From the NCBI GenBank assembly GCA_019358875.1, contig JAHHIF010000008.1, forward strand, positions 62,001 through 126,000: 64,000 nt of DNA, in the 5' to 3' direction. Shown here piece by piece: positions 27,667 through 36,290 of the stretch; positions within the stretch are counted from its first letter, which is position 1; each line of letters starts with the position of its first letter. Position numbers and translations under genes: made by a program. The DNA comes from Symplocastrum torsivum CPER-KK1 (GTDB lineage Bacteria; Cyanobacteriota; Cyanobacteriia; Cyanobacteriales; Coleofasciculaceae). The notes beneath the pieces were generated by a model. That model was not told the origin of the DNA and ran no database searches. It saw only the letters and a program-made list of their open reading frames with translations.

Positions 27667-27724
27667 GGCGCAAGCTTACTCTTGCTTTCGCTAGAGTGTT
27701 CCATAGCAAGCGTTTGCTTGCGCC
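27667..27724 (-). promoter_or_regulatory. Nested inverted repeat in the dehydrogenase leader
   Basis: Outer arms GGCGCAAGC (27667-27675) and GCTTGCGCC (27716-27724) are a perfect 9-bp match; inner arms CTTGCT (27681-27686) and AGCAAG (27705-27710) are a perfect 6-bp match. An alternative small hairpin GCAAGC-GTTT-GCTTGC overlaps the right side. The structure sits 64-121 bp before the start codon on the minus strand. It could be a structured 5' leader, an upstream terminator or a protein-binding palindrome. It does not match any riboswitch I know. Confidence 0.6.
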
Positions 27725-28417
27725 TATTCCCACTCTCCTGAAAATGGAAAAGTTTAATTACCAGAACCTAGCACTAGTTAAGTGTGTTTAGTTTTTTGTG
27801 GTACGCGAAGCTTGTTTCAGACGCTATTAATTGACTCGAATTTGAGCCAACTAACCGTCTGTTTCCCCTTCTCTATAAGGAGAAGTAACTGTTAGGCAAG
27901 ACCAGTGCTTGCTAAGTGTTTCCCTATAAATTCATTAAATCACAAAATCTGTATATTTAGCTACATTTTGCAAAGAAAATCCTGGGAACTTAGACTGCCA
28001 CTGGGATTGCGGGTTATTTGGCTAAATTTTTTTGCTGAATTCTGACGAGCTAGGGGAGATTAACTCCGCTTGATTACTCATTATTAAAATTCATCAAGAG
28101 TGGTCATTTTGCGAGGAAAAGGAGTTTATGATGGTAGGTGATTAAACGGATTTGGTAGGGTGAGCCGTTTAATGAGTGATAATGCGATCGCCTGAGTAGT
28201 CTAGATAAGTTCAGTGCTGTCAAGCGATTTAAACAGAGCCGTTACTGAATTGCTATCAACAAGACACACGATTGCTTCACTAACTACTACACTAAGAAAG
28301 CATACTTAGAACTCTTAACTCGGTTGCTTTCCAACCGGATTGAGAGTATGTTTTCGCGTAAGCCATAACTCAAATGTGGGATTAACTAACTCAATAGGTC
28401 GCAGCCACTAGGCAACC
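27725..28417. other. Intergenic region with no recognised feature
   Basis: About 690 bp between the divergent dehydrogenase and DUF4126 genes. Only very short frames occur here, and none resembles a peptide precursor for the YcaO/TfuA enzymes downstream. The promoter of the plus-strand cluster is presumably here, but no clear hexamers were found. Confidence 0.45.
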
Positions 28418-29008
28418 ATGATTGAACTCTTAGCCGCCCTCTCTGCATCGTCAGCGGCAGGAATGAGAATAGCCCTGCCTCTTCTCGTCATTGGCTTGTT
28501 ACGAAGTAATAGTCTTTGGGCTAGCGTACCGCTCCTGTCTCAGATTAATCCCTCAGTTTTACTCGGTATCCTCACCACTTGGTCAGTATTTGAGCTATTT
28601 GCATCTAAGCGGCTTTTGGGGCAGCGCGTGTTGCAAGTCATCCAGCTATTGTTAAGCCCAGTGGTAGGAGCCATTATGGGCATTGCCGTGGCTCGATTTG
28701 CGGATACTCCAACAGCACTAATCTGGATAGTTGGTATCATCGGCGGTTTACTCGCGCTTGTACTCCAACTCGTTCAAGTCGGTTGGTTCTTTCGCTTGCG
28801 AGGCTTGCCGCTATGGGTTGTCTTTGTTCAGGATGTTTTGTGTGTTGCGTTGGTTATCCTAGCTTTTGATGCACCTCAACAAGGAGGAATCATTGCTTTA
28901 CTGCTACTATGGCTTGCGATTCGTAGCTCTAAGCAGTGGCATGACTGGTATAGGGAAAAGAATCGCACTAAAAAGCGCCGCTTCCGTAGCCATATCCCAG
29001 ATGAGTGA
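28418..29008 (+). CDS. DUF4126 domain membrane protein
   Basis: 196 residues, ATG at 28418. Four or five hydrophobic segments (about 3-25, 43-60, 75-95, 98-120, 130-165) and the small-residue N-terminus LLAALSASSAAGMRIALPLL are the DUF4126 pattern. The C-terminus is strongly basic (KNRTKKRRFRSH), expected inside the cell. The molecular role of DUF4126 is unknown. It ends 24 bp before the YcaO gene, so the two are probably co-transcribed; it might be a membrane partner or transporter for that cluster, but this is guesswork. Confidence 0.8.
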   Translation: MIELLAALSASSAAGMRIALPLLVIGLLRSNSLWASVPLLSQINPSVLLGILTTWSVFELFASKRLLGQRVLQVIQLLLSPVVGAIMGIAVARFADTPTALIWIVGIIGGLLALVLQLVQVGWFFRLRGLPLWVVFVQDVLCVALVILAFDAPQQGGIIALLLLWLAIRSSKQWHDWYREKNRTKKRRFRSHIPDE

Positions 29009-29032
29009 ACAAAGTGATTAACCAACCTTGAG

Positions 29033-30346
29033 ATGACTTGCATAAATTTCCAAAATCAAGCCTATCGAGTAGCGAAGCACTACTGGCACGGAACCCATCG
29101 AACCGCTTCTCCTGAAGAAACCTTAGAACGAGTTCGACCCTACTTTAAATCTATTGGGCTAACTCGTATTGCTAATGTTACAGGCTTAGATAGAATTGGC
29201 ATTCCAGTTACGATGTCCTATCGCCCCAATAGCTACAGTGTTGCCACTTCCTCCGGCAAAGGAACCACTCTTGAGGAAGCGATGGTTTCAGCAGCTATGG
29301 AGTCGATTGAACTTTACTGTGCTGAAACGATTGACTTACCGGAAATTATCCTTCCCTATGCTCAACTAGCAAAGCATTATCCAGTCATTGCCTTAGAACA
29401 TTTACCGCTACGCGAGAATTCACTCTTTAGTGTCAAGCGACCAGAACAGTGGTGCTTGGGTTGGGATATTTTTAATCAAAATGAGGTGGCTGTTCCCATT
29501 CAGTCCGTTTCGATGAACTACCACAGGTATTGGTACAACGATTTTTCCAGCCTAGGTTCATTTGATATGGGTTCCAATGGTTTAGCGTCTGGCAATCATT
29601 TTTTGGAAGCCGTCAGTTCAGCCTTGTATGAAGTGATTGAGCGAGATGCTGTCTCTTGTCACCTAGAAGCTTTATTAAAAGGGTATGGAATACCAAGAGT
29701 GCCTGTAGAAACAATTGAATATCCTCTGGTTTTGGAGTTGTTAGCCCAATTTGAGTCAGCACAGCTAGTTCCGACTCTGTTTGATTGCTCGGTTGATACG
29801 GAAGTGCCTGTGTATCGAGCTTATGTTTATGATCCAAGTGGCTATGCACCTAGTAGTCATGGTTATGGTGCTCATCTAGATCCGGAAGTCGCTATGGTGC
29901 GAGCTTTGATCGAGGCAGCTCAAATCCGTGCCATCCTAATTTCAGGAGCAAGAGATGACATTTTTCATCAATACTACACAATGCTGAGAGGGCAAGCCAA
30001 TCGAGGCTATCAAACCAATCATCTTGAATCCCATTCACCAACCGTAGAGGCAACGCAGACATCACAAGCTACTCCTACATTTGAGGAAGATATCGAAATT
30101 CTCTTGAAAAAGCTGAAGCGGGTAGGTTTAGATCAGGTGATTGTGTTTGATTTAAGTCCGCGAGATTGGGATATTTCTGTGGTTCGAGTGATTGTGCCAG
30201 GATTAGAAGCCTCCTTTCACAGAAAGTACAATCCAAAACAGCGTGCGATCGCTTTTGCCGAACGTCAGTATGCAGCGAGTGTGGAATCAAAAGCTGGGCG
30301 TACTCGTGAAGCCGATACTCATCTACCAGCGGGTGGAACCCCTTAA
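29033..30346 (+). CDS. YcaO-family ATP-dependent cyclodehydratase/thioamidase component
   Basis: 437 residues. YcaO enzymes use ATP to activate a peptide backbone amide. The ATP-binding signatures are seen: AMVSAAMESIELYCAE, and GSNGLASGNHFLEAVSSALYEVIERDAV. The C-terminus (DTHLPAGGTP) lacks the PxPxP tail of azoline-forming cyclodehydratases, which fits a TfuA-partnered enzyme. A TfuA gene lies 1 kb downstream on the same strand, and an AlkB-like oxygenase lies between them. Known YcaO-TfuA pairs make thioamides (McrA thioglycine, thioviridamide-type peptides). The substrate here is unknown, with no evident precursor peptide adjacent. Confidence 0.92.
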   Translation: MTCINFQNQAYRVAKHYWHGTHRTASPEETLERVRPYFKSIGLTRIANVTGLDRIGIPVTMSYRPNSYSVATSSGKGTTLEEAMVSAAMESIELYCAETIDLPEIILPYAQLAKHYPVIALEHLPLRENSLFSVKRPEQWCLGWDIFNQNEVAVPIQSVSMNYHRYWYNDFSSLGSFDMGSNGLASGNHFLEAVSSALYEVIERDAVSCHLEALLKGYGIPRVPVETIEYPLVLELLAQFESAQLVPTLFDCSVDTEVPVYRAYVYDPSGYAPSSHGYGAHLDPEVAMVRALIEAAQIRAILISGARDDIFHQYYTMLRGQANRGYQTNHLESHSPTVEATQTSQATPTFEEDIEILLKKLKRVGLDQVIVFDLSPRDWDISVVRVIVPGLEASFHRKYNPKQRAIAFAERQYAASVESKAGRTREADTHLPAGGTP

Positions 30347-30611
30347 TCGTAGCCACAAAAAAATCGTTATATTTTTAAGGACATCTCTGGCTAAATCATC
30401 CCCCTCCTGACAGATCTACCAGGATTACTCAGCCTGATTAAAGGAATTCAGCGAAATAGCGTAGAGAATTTGAGACATATTACTGAGGTAAAAGCTTCTA
30501 GTGGAAGGAGAAAATTTTAGGTGGTAAACAGGTCAGAAGTATAACTAAGCTTCTGCTCATGTGTAATCAACAACTAATCAGGGCTGAATTTACAAGTTAC
30601 TACTTGCAATT

Positions 30612-31226
30612 ATGAACTGTGTAGATTTAGAGATCATTCCGAACGCTGAAGGCTTAGCAATCCCAGGGCTCACTTACATTCCTGACTACGTTAATGATGA
30701 TGAACACAATCAACTGTTGGACATTGTAGACCAACAACCATGGTCAATTGACTCTATAGAAAAGACAAGAAAAATTCAACAACACGGGTATCGGTTAGAT
30801 TATCACAAAGACTTCCTTGTTGCCTCTAGCTACTTGGGCGATTTGCCAGATTGGGCAGACAAACTTGCTACTAGATTCTTCAAGGAGGGCTTAACCTCAA
30901 CGGCTCTCGATCAAGTCACTGTTAATGAATATCAACCTGGACAAGGTGTAAGAAGCCATATTGACTGCGTAACCTGCTTTGGCAAAACAATTTTTGCGCT
31001 AAGCTTGGGAGGGTCGTGTGTGATGGATTTTACTGATTCTGTAACCAAAAGCAAAGCTTCAATTTTGTTATCTCCAGGAAGCTTACTGGTATTAAAAGCA
31101 GCAAGCCGATATGTTTGGCAGCATAGCATTGCTCCTCGTCATAAAGATAATTATAAGGGTAGAGAAATTATTAGAACGAGGAGAATATCTCTCACATTCA
31201 GAGAAATATTATTTCCTCATAAGTAA
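30612..31226 (+). CDS. AlkB-like 2-oxoglutarate/Fe(II)-dependent dioxygenase
   Basis: 204 residues from the ATG at 30612. It has the ALKBH8-like pattern LTYIPDYVNDDEHNQLL, HGYRLDYH, then VTVNEYQPGQGVRSHIDC with the HxD iron ligands. The distal His is in YVWQHSIAPR and the 2OG-binding Arg in TRRISLTFREILF. The family demethylates or hydroxylates alkylated nucleic acid bases or proteins; the nearest eukaryotic relatives modify tRNA wobble uridine. Its place between YcaO and TfuA suggests it may act on the same substrate. The 265-bp gap before it and 157-bp gap after it make a single operon likely but not certain. Confidence 0.9.
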   Translation: MNCVDLEIIPNAEGLAIPGLTYIPDYVNDDEHNQLLDIVDQQPWSIDSIEKTRKIQQHGYRLDYHKDFLVASSYLGDLPDWADKLATRFFKEGLTSTALDQVTVNEYQPGQGVRSHIDCVTCFGKTIFALSLGGSCVMDFTDSVTKSKASILLSPGSLLVLKAASRYVWQHSIAPRHKDNYKGREIIRTRRISLTFREILFPHK

Positions 31227-31383
31227 CTCTCTATTCAAGAAAGCGATCGCAACTGAGTAAGGAACTTAAAGCAAATTCATTGAGCTAAATTTAACTAGCA
31301 TACGACCAAGCTATTGATAACCCATAACAAGCTTTGAGGAAACAGCAAAGTGCTGGATAGCCAATCCTGTTAATATTAACAGT

Positions 31384-32772
31384 ATGAAAAAAATTGTCAT
31401 ATTTTTAGGACCATCTCTTCCTTTAGCCGAAGCAAAGGAAATTCTGGATGCTATTTATCTTCCTCCAGCAAAGCAATCAGATTTAATAAGTGCTGTCACT
31501 ACTTATAAGCCAGATATTATTGGTTTGATTGATGGACTCTTTATGACTTACCCCTCAGTATGGCATAAGGAGATTTTGTATGCTCTTGAACAGGGAGTGG
31601 CAGTTTATGGAGCCAGCAGTATGGGCGCGTTACGAGCCGCTGAAACTGAGGCTTTTGGGATGGTTGGAGTTGGTGAAATTTACCAATTGTATGCTAGTGG
31701 AGAACTAATTGATGATGATGAAGTGGCATTGGTTCATGGGCTAGAAGACACAGGGTATCGTCCTCTATCAGAACCTATGGTGAACGTTCGAGCAACGTTT
31801 CGCCGTGCTAAAGACGAGGGAGTTATTAGTAAAAAGCTATTTGAACAACTGACAGCGATCGCTAAATCTATATATTTTCCTAAACGAAGATTTCCTGCCA
31901 TCTTTTCTAAAGCGGCTACAGTTGGCATATCACAAAAAGAACTAGAGGGAATAGCCAATTTTGTCAAGGAAAAGTATGTAGATATTAAGCGTCAAGATGC
32001 AGTTTTGCTTCTTAAAACCCTTCGAGATTTACGTGAATCTCTACCTCAGGCAAGTTCAAAATTTGACCTTGTTAAGAATCAATTTTTTTCAAGCCTTTAT
32101 TATCGAGATCGGACAATAAAACGGAATGATACGGCTGTTCCTCTAGGAGATATTGCTGGGTATGCCGCATTACATCTACCTGACTTTAATGATATCAATC
32201 TACAAGCTTCCAATCGAGCTTTAGTACAGATTTTAGCTGGGATTTTAGATATTAAAGTGTCTCAGGTAGAGATGGATAAGGAGAGTCGGCGCTTTCGTTC
32301 CCGTTATACTCTCCGTGAGGAAAGTGCCTTCCTAGAGTGGCTAGAGCAAAATGATCTCACTCTAGAGGAATTTAATCAGCTAATGTCTGAGATGGCGTGT
32401 TGTCGTCGCTTACAGAATTGGTTATTCACGAGAAAAGCCAATGAGACAAATACAAAGATTGTATTAGATGAATTGCGATTGCAGAATCGTTATCAAGAGT
32501 GTGCTGAGGCTGCTGCCAAAAAAGAACAACTGGTTGAAAAATATTATCCTGACTTTAGTGAAGAAAAGTATGATGATCTAACGATGGCGCGGCTAGCGAT
32601 TGAGCATGAACGTTCTACTGGTTGCTCAATCAGTTTCCGTGAGGATTCGGTGAATGAGGCAGGTTTTCTGTCTGGTGACTTGCTGAAACTAGAACTAATG
32701 CGATCGCATCTTGCCAGGAAAGCTTTGCAAAATCGTCAAAAGCTTGAGCGTTCAACAGAGCAAAGCCCATAA
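31384..32772 (+). CDS. tfuA: TfuA-like protein, thioamidation partner of YcaO
   Basis: 462 residues from the ATG at 31384. The TfuA core (about 1-150) is clear: IVIFLGPSLPLAEAKEIL, YLPPAKQSDLISAV, ALEQGVAVYGASSMGALRAAE and GELIDDDEVALVHG. The C-terminal 300 residues are helical and charged and less conserved. TfuA is thought to bring sulfide to, or promote thioamide formation by, its cognate YcaO, which is the gene at 29033. The codon use looks more AT-rich than in most genes of the window, which may indicate transfer, but I have not measured it. A 28-codon frame follows 10 bp after the stop. Confidence 0.93.
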   Translation: MKKIVIFLGPSLPLAEAKEILDAIYLPPAKQSDLISAVTTYKPDIIGLIDGLFMTYPSVWHKEILYALEQGVAVYGASSMGALRAAETEAFGMVGVGEIYQLYASGELIDDDEVALVHGLEDTGYRPLSEPMVNVRATFRRAKDEGVISKKLFEQLTAIAKSIYFPKRRFPAIFSKAATVGISQKELEGIANFVKEKYVDIKRQDAVLLLKTLRDLRESLPQASSKFDLVKNQFFSSLYYRDRTIKRNDTAVPLGDIAGYAALHLPDFNDINLQASNRALVQILAGILDIKVSQVEMDKESRRFRSRYTLREESAFLEWLEQNDLTLEEFNQLMSEMACCRRLQNWLFTRKANETNTKIVLDELRLQNRYQECAEAAAKKEQLVEKYYPDFSEEKYDDLTMARLAIEHERSTGCSISFREDSVNEAGFLSGDLLKLELMRSHLARKALQNRQKLERSTEQSP

Positions 32773-32889
32773 TCATCTTTAGATGAACAACGCGCTACGA
32801 CAACAACTATGCCAAGAAGAGGGCAGAAATCCTCAACCCCGTTTGCCTCAACTGGCACAATCGGTTTAAGGGGAATTGGGAATTAATGA

Positions 32890-32996
32890 TATAGCAATCA
32901 GCAGTCAGCTTTGGGCGGTCAGCTTCCAGTCCAATAGGCTCCGCTTAAGGAACTCGGCTTCCGATGATGTCCTAACCTCAGTGGCTACTGCTATAC
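32890..32996. repeat. Dispersed intergenic repeat pair B, copy 2
   Basis: Runs from TATAGCAATCAGCAGTCAGC to GGCTACTGCTATAC and matches 26086-26193 in the same orientation. It separates tfuA from the psb35-like gene. The 384-bp gap also holds one short frame (32783-32869). Confidence 0.8.
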
Positions 32997-33156
32997 ATAG
33001 ACCACGTAGAATATTCTTCCCATTCCTTCGCAACAAGTCGTGTGACACTTCAGGGTGCGGAATGAAGGTTTTGAGTTGAGATCAAACTCAGGAGTGATAG
33101 AGGCTACTCTGCGGTTTGGTAGGATAACCAAAATACGATATGGAGTTTATCAAGTT

Positions 33157-33360
33157 ATGTATTTATTAATGGATGTAGGAGTCGAGGCAGCACCTCATTT
33201 TCCAATCTCTGCTACTCTTGTGTATGTTGTGGGCTTTATCGCCGCTGTCACAATTGGTTCAATTGCTTGGTATAATTCCAAGCGTCCTGTAGGCTGGGAA
33301 AACAAGGAACGTCCTGATATTGTGCCGAAGGTAGACAAAGAAGAGACTCCTGGTCTCTAA
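33157..33360 (+). CDS. psb35: Small single-helix thylakoid protein, probably PSII assembly protein Psb35
   Basis: 67 residues from the ATG at 33157, with GGAG 11 bp upstream; a second ATG at 33169 is possible. The frame extends further upstream, but those residues do not look like protein of this family. One membrane helix (ATLVYVVGFIAAVTIGSIAW) is followed by NSKRPVGWENKERPDIVPKV, which I recognise as the conserved part of the cyanobacterial Ssl2148/Psb35 family linked to CP47 assembly. The identification is from memory of the family. A strong terminator follows 53 bp after the stop. Confidence 0.72.
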   Translation: MYLLMDVGVEAAPHFPISATLVYVVGFIAAVTIGSIAWYNSKRPVGWENKERPDIVPKVDKEETPGL

Positions 33361-33413
33361 AGAATCTAAAGAAAAAATAAATTTAACTACCTCTAACTGC
33401 CTCAATTTCTTCC

Positions 33414-33446
33414 TGCCTCTTGTAGTGATTTAGAGGCAGTTAATTT
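33414..33446 (+). terminator. Rho-independent terminator after the psb35-like gene
   Basis: Arms TGCCTCT (33414-33420) and AGAGGCA (33432-33438) with an 11-nt loop are followed by GTTAATTTATTTT. A second, outer pairing TAACTGCCTC (33394-33403) with GAGGCAGTTA (33433-33442) is an alternative fold. Confidence 0.8.
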
Positions 33447-33620
33447 ATTTTGCAAAAATAGATACTGATGGTCAGTTGTGGCTGAAAGCCGATTCAAAAT
33501 GTTTTTTGAGTAACCTATCAAAGCGACATGGCTCATTGGCTGCCACGTAGCGGTTTTGGCAGCTTGATAAAGGGCATTAATTAAAAATTAAAACTCCCTT
33601 AATGTTGAATCTCGGCTTGA

Positions 33621-34181
33621 TTACTCAGGTAGTGCCGCGTAATCACTACTTCTCAGGCGTCTGAGTAACCAGTCAAATCTGGCTTTTGCCAAGGGCACGT
33701 TATCGATCATTTCAGGCGATAAATCTTCTACATTGTTATCTTCATTCACTAGTTGATCTTTGGCATAACCGAGATATCTAACCGTACCCCGTAGCCGGGT
33801 GGATAGAAAAATTGCGATCGCACGATAGAAGCGCGAGGCAAATCCCTGATCTTCTTGCAGTTTCTCAATCAATAGCTGTCGAGGAATGGATAACACGAGC
33901 GAGGTTTCCACCGCTTGAACCGTTGCAGAGGGAGGACGAGCATCAGCAAAGGACATTTCCCCAACTACTGCGCCACTCGTTAAACGAGCAATGGTTTTAC
34001 CTTCCAAAGCAGAGACAGATACCGATAAGGTTCCCTCTAAGAGAATGTGTAGCGTATCAATCGCTTGACCTTCCTGAATCAGGACAGTACCAGCCTCAAC
34101 CTCCTCTCGACGACCGCTAGAGACCATCCAATCAATGTCATCATCGTCCAGTTCACCCAGTAAAAAGAATACTTTTTTCAT
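33621..34181 (-). CDS. Cyclic nucleotide-binding domain protein without HTH
   Basis: 186 residues from the ATG at 34181, preceded by GAGAAAG; a GTG 18 bp upstream is also in frame. The cNMP-binding fold is seen: GTVLIQEGQAIDTLHILLEG, then GEMSFADARPPSATVQA, which has the GE and R residues that contact cyclic nucleotide phosphate. After the domain comes a helical tail (residues about 115-186) with no helix-turn-helix, so it is not a Crp-type regulator. It may be a regulatory subunit or stand-alone cAMP/cGMP sensor; the partner is unknown. Confidence 0.88.
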   Translation of the reverse strand: MKKVFFLLGELDDDDIDWMVSSGRREEVEAGTVLIQEGQAIDTLHILLEGTLSVSVSALEGKTIARLTSGAVVGEMSFADARPPSATVQAVETSLVLSIPRQLLIEKLQEDQGFASRFYRAIAIFLSTRLRGTVRYLGYAKDQLVNEDNNVEDLSPEMIDNVPLAKARFDWLLRRLRSSDYAALPE

Positions 34182-34602
34182 GACTGACTTCTTTCTCACT
34201 CATCGTGGTTGCAGGAGACCGCTTGTAACTTCCTGAGATGCCCTGATTCCAATGTTTTCTTATCTTAGATTTGAAGTCGCTGATTAACCACATCGTTCAC
34301 TACCAGTTTAGGGTCGTCAGGAACCAAACTTACTTTTTTAATTTTTAGTAGCACCTACATTCTAGTGTTTGCCTAACTGAGGAAGATCCAGGAGTACCGA
34401 CTCCAGACCCAATAAACAAGTCTGAGGCAACGTGCCCTCTCCCAATTCCTCCATTCGTATGACCTTATCCTGACTCGTCACACACTTCAATCTCTGCCAC
34501 GGGCAAACATGGTCTTTCCAATGTAGGTAAAGCTGTAGTATTGATGTAGCCTGTAGGCGATCGCAATAGAGTGTCTCCTTTCAAGAGCAAGAGAGCTTCC
34601 CC

Positions 34603-34849
34603 ATGCAGGCGAACCTTAGAGGGATTATGCTAAAGCGAGTCAAGACTCAAGTTCCGACACTACTACTCTCAAGGTCGCTACGATGAAGTTACACCTACTT
34701 GTCTTGAGACGGTTCACCAGGAAATTGCTGGGTCAGAATGGGTGCTTTTTGATCAGACTTCTTATATGCCCCATCTGGAAGAAGCCGAACGATTTATGCA
34801 GGTGTTGAATGAGTTCTTGAGCCGAATTAAAGTATCGGCTGGATCATGA
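34603..34849 (+). pseudogene. Remnant of a proline iminopeptidase-type alpha/beta hydrolase, frameshifted
   Basis: Two frames together spell the C-terminal third of an alpha/beta hydrolase: VKTQVPTLLLS in the first frame (ending near 34670), then GRYDEVTPTCLETVHQEIAG and SYMPHLEEAERFMQVLNEFL in the next. One extra base around 34670-34673 joins them. The catalytic Asp (GRYDE) and His (MPHLEE) regions are present, but the N-terminal two thirds with the nucleophile are missing. The stop codon overlaps the next gene's ATG by 4 bases (ATGA), the fossil of a tightly coupled operon. Confidence 0.75.
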
Positions 34850-35646
34850 AACAATCGACTAAGCCTTTAGATAGAGATATTATCAGGCAAGCTCTCAACC
34901 TGATTGCCATTCTTGCCGCCTTTGGCGTGAATGTTCTGGCGAATGTCGCCCCGTTTAATGGACTGACAATTGGAGAAATCTCTAACACATTCTTCAGAGA
35001 TGTTCTAATTACGCCAGCAAATTATGCTTTTGCAATCTGGGGACTGATTTATTTAGGGCTAATTAGCTTTGGAGTCTATCAAATACTCCCTGCACAGCGA
35101 CAAAATCCCCATCTGCATCGGATGGGATATCTGTTGGTGGTAGCTTGCCTTGCTCAGATAGCCTGGGTGTTTTTCTTCCAGTATCGACAGTTCACACTCT
35201 CGTTGGTGGCAATGCTGGCGATTTTGCTGCCTTTGATTGGAGTTTATCTGCGTGTCGGGATTGGACATACACGAGTCTCCCGGAACGAGAAGTGGTTTGT
35301 TCACATTCCCTTGAGTATCTATCTTGCCTGGATTAGTGTGGCGACGATTGTGAACGTAGCGACAACACTGTACAACTTAGGCTGGAGTGGTTGGGGTATC
35401 AGTGCCGAAGTGTGGACAGCGATCGCATTAATTGCAGGTGCTGCGATCGCGTCTGTCGTGAGTATCCAACGGGCTGATATTGCCTTTGTCCTAGTTATTG
35501 TTTGGGCATTTATCGCTATTGCGGTGCGTCAGGCGAACATACCCGTAATTGCGATAACAGCAGGAGGGTTAGCCGTTGCGCTTGTCCTATTACTCCTATT
35601 TAGTGTGCTACGCCGCCAAAAGCCGAGCCTAAATTCCAATGAGTAG
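34846..35646 (+). CDS. TspO/MBR family tryptophan-rich membrane protein
   Basis: 266 residues; ATG at 34846 overlaps the stop of the decayed hydrolase. Seven or eight hydrophobic segments are visible, including the TspO-like part LITPANYAFAIWGLIYLGLI and SIYLAWISVATIVNVATTL. It is longer than classic five-helix TspO (about 160 residues) and belongs to the extended bacterial group. TspO proteins bind porphyrins and affect tetrapyrrole and stress responses, but this longer group is not well characterised. Its last codons overlap the methyltransferase gene by 8 bases, so translation is coupled. Confidence 0.85.
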   Translation: MKQSTKPLDRDIIRQALNLIAILAAFGVNVLANVAPFNGLTIGEISNTFFRDVLITPANYAFAIWGLIYLGLISFGVYQILPAQRQNPHLHRMGYLLVVACLAQIAWVFFFQYRQFTLSLVAMLAILLPLIGVYLRVGIGHTRVSRNEKWFVHIPLSIYLAWISVATIVNVATTLYNLGWSGWGISAEVWTAIALIAGAAIASVVSIQRADIAFVLVIVWAFIAIAVRQANIPVIAITAGGLAVALVLLLLFSVLRRQKPSLNSNE

Positions 35647-36247
35647 GGACATTTTCAGCAACAAAGAAAAGTTCTTTGATTTGTGGGCACCGAACTATGA
35701 TTTCTTGTTCACTACGGTGTTCTACCAAGCTGTTCACAAACGGCTATTAGAGTATCTTGAACTGCCTGAGCAACCAAATGTGCTTGATGTTGGTTGTGGT
35801 ACTGGTCGTCTCTTAAATCGTCTTGCAACAAAGTTTCCCACACTCCGAGGAACTGGACTAGATTTATCGGCAAAAATGCTTCATCAAGCCCAGCAAGGCA
35901 ATCGACACGGAGAACGTTTAGTTTACAAGCAGGGAAATGCAGAGTCTCTCCCATTTCTGGAAAGTCAATTTGATGCTGTTTTTAATACGTTGAGTTTTCT
36001 GCATTATCCAAACCCCCAACAGGTTTTTCAAGAGGTTAATCGAGTACTTTATCCAAGCGGGAAGTTTTATTTAGTAGATTTTACAGTTAGAGAGTGGAAA
36101 GGTGCTAATTCTCTCTCACTTTCTCCTGGTGGCATTCAATTTTATAGCACTCAGCAGCGAGAACAATTTGGTTTAGTCGCACATCTTAAATGCTTGGGTC
36201 ATTATTATCTTTTGGGTTCTGTAGTACTGAGTATTTTTAGGAAGTAG
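35639..36247 (+). CDS. Class I SAM-dependent methyltransferase
   Basis: 202 residues from the ATG at 35639. The SAM-binding motif is clear: NVLDVGCGTGRLLNRLA, then GTGLDLSAKMLHQAQ with the acidic ribose contact, and LPFLESQFDAVFNTLSFLHY. It resembles the UbiE/ubiquinone-type group, but no substrate can be given. The start lies inside the last codons of the TspO-like gene, so both probably act in one pathway or stress response. A dispersed repeat follows 43 bp after the stop. Confidence 0.9.
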   Translation: MSRDIFSNKEKFFDLWAPNYDFLFTTVFYQAVHKRLLEYLELPEQPNVLDVGCGTGRLLNRLATKFPTLRGTGLDLSAKMLHQAQQGNRHGERLVYKQGNAESLPFLESQFDAVFNTLSFLHYPNPQQVFQEVNRVLYPSGKFYLVDFTVREWKGANSLSLSPGGIQFYSTQQREQFGLVAHLKCLGHYYLLGSVVLSIFRK

Positions 36248-36290
36248 TTTATAGCCGTTTTCAGTTGGATGAAGTGTAGCTCAAGTGTGT

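Noticed and set aside
27667..27724. Glutamine riboswitch (glnA RNA) before the dehydrogenase
   Set aside because: The hairpins do not show the conserved glnA RNA core sequences; only a generic structured element is claimed.
28140..28410. RiPP precursor peptide upstream of YcaO
   Set aside because: Only frames of 5-8 codons occur after ATG here; none could be a leader-core peptide.
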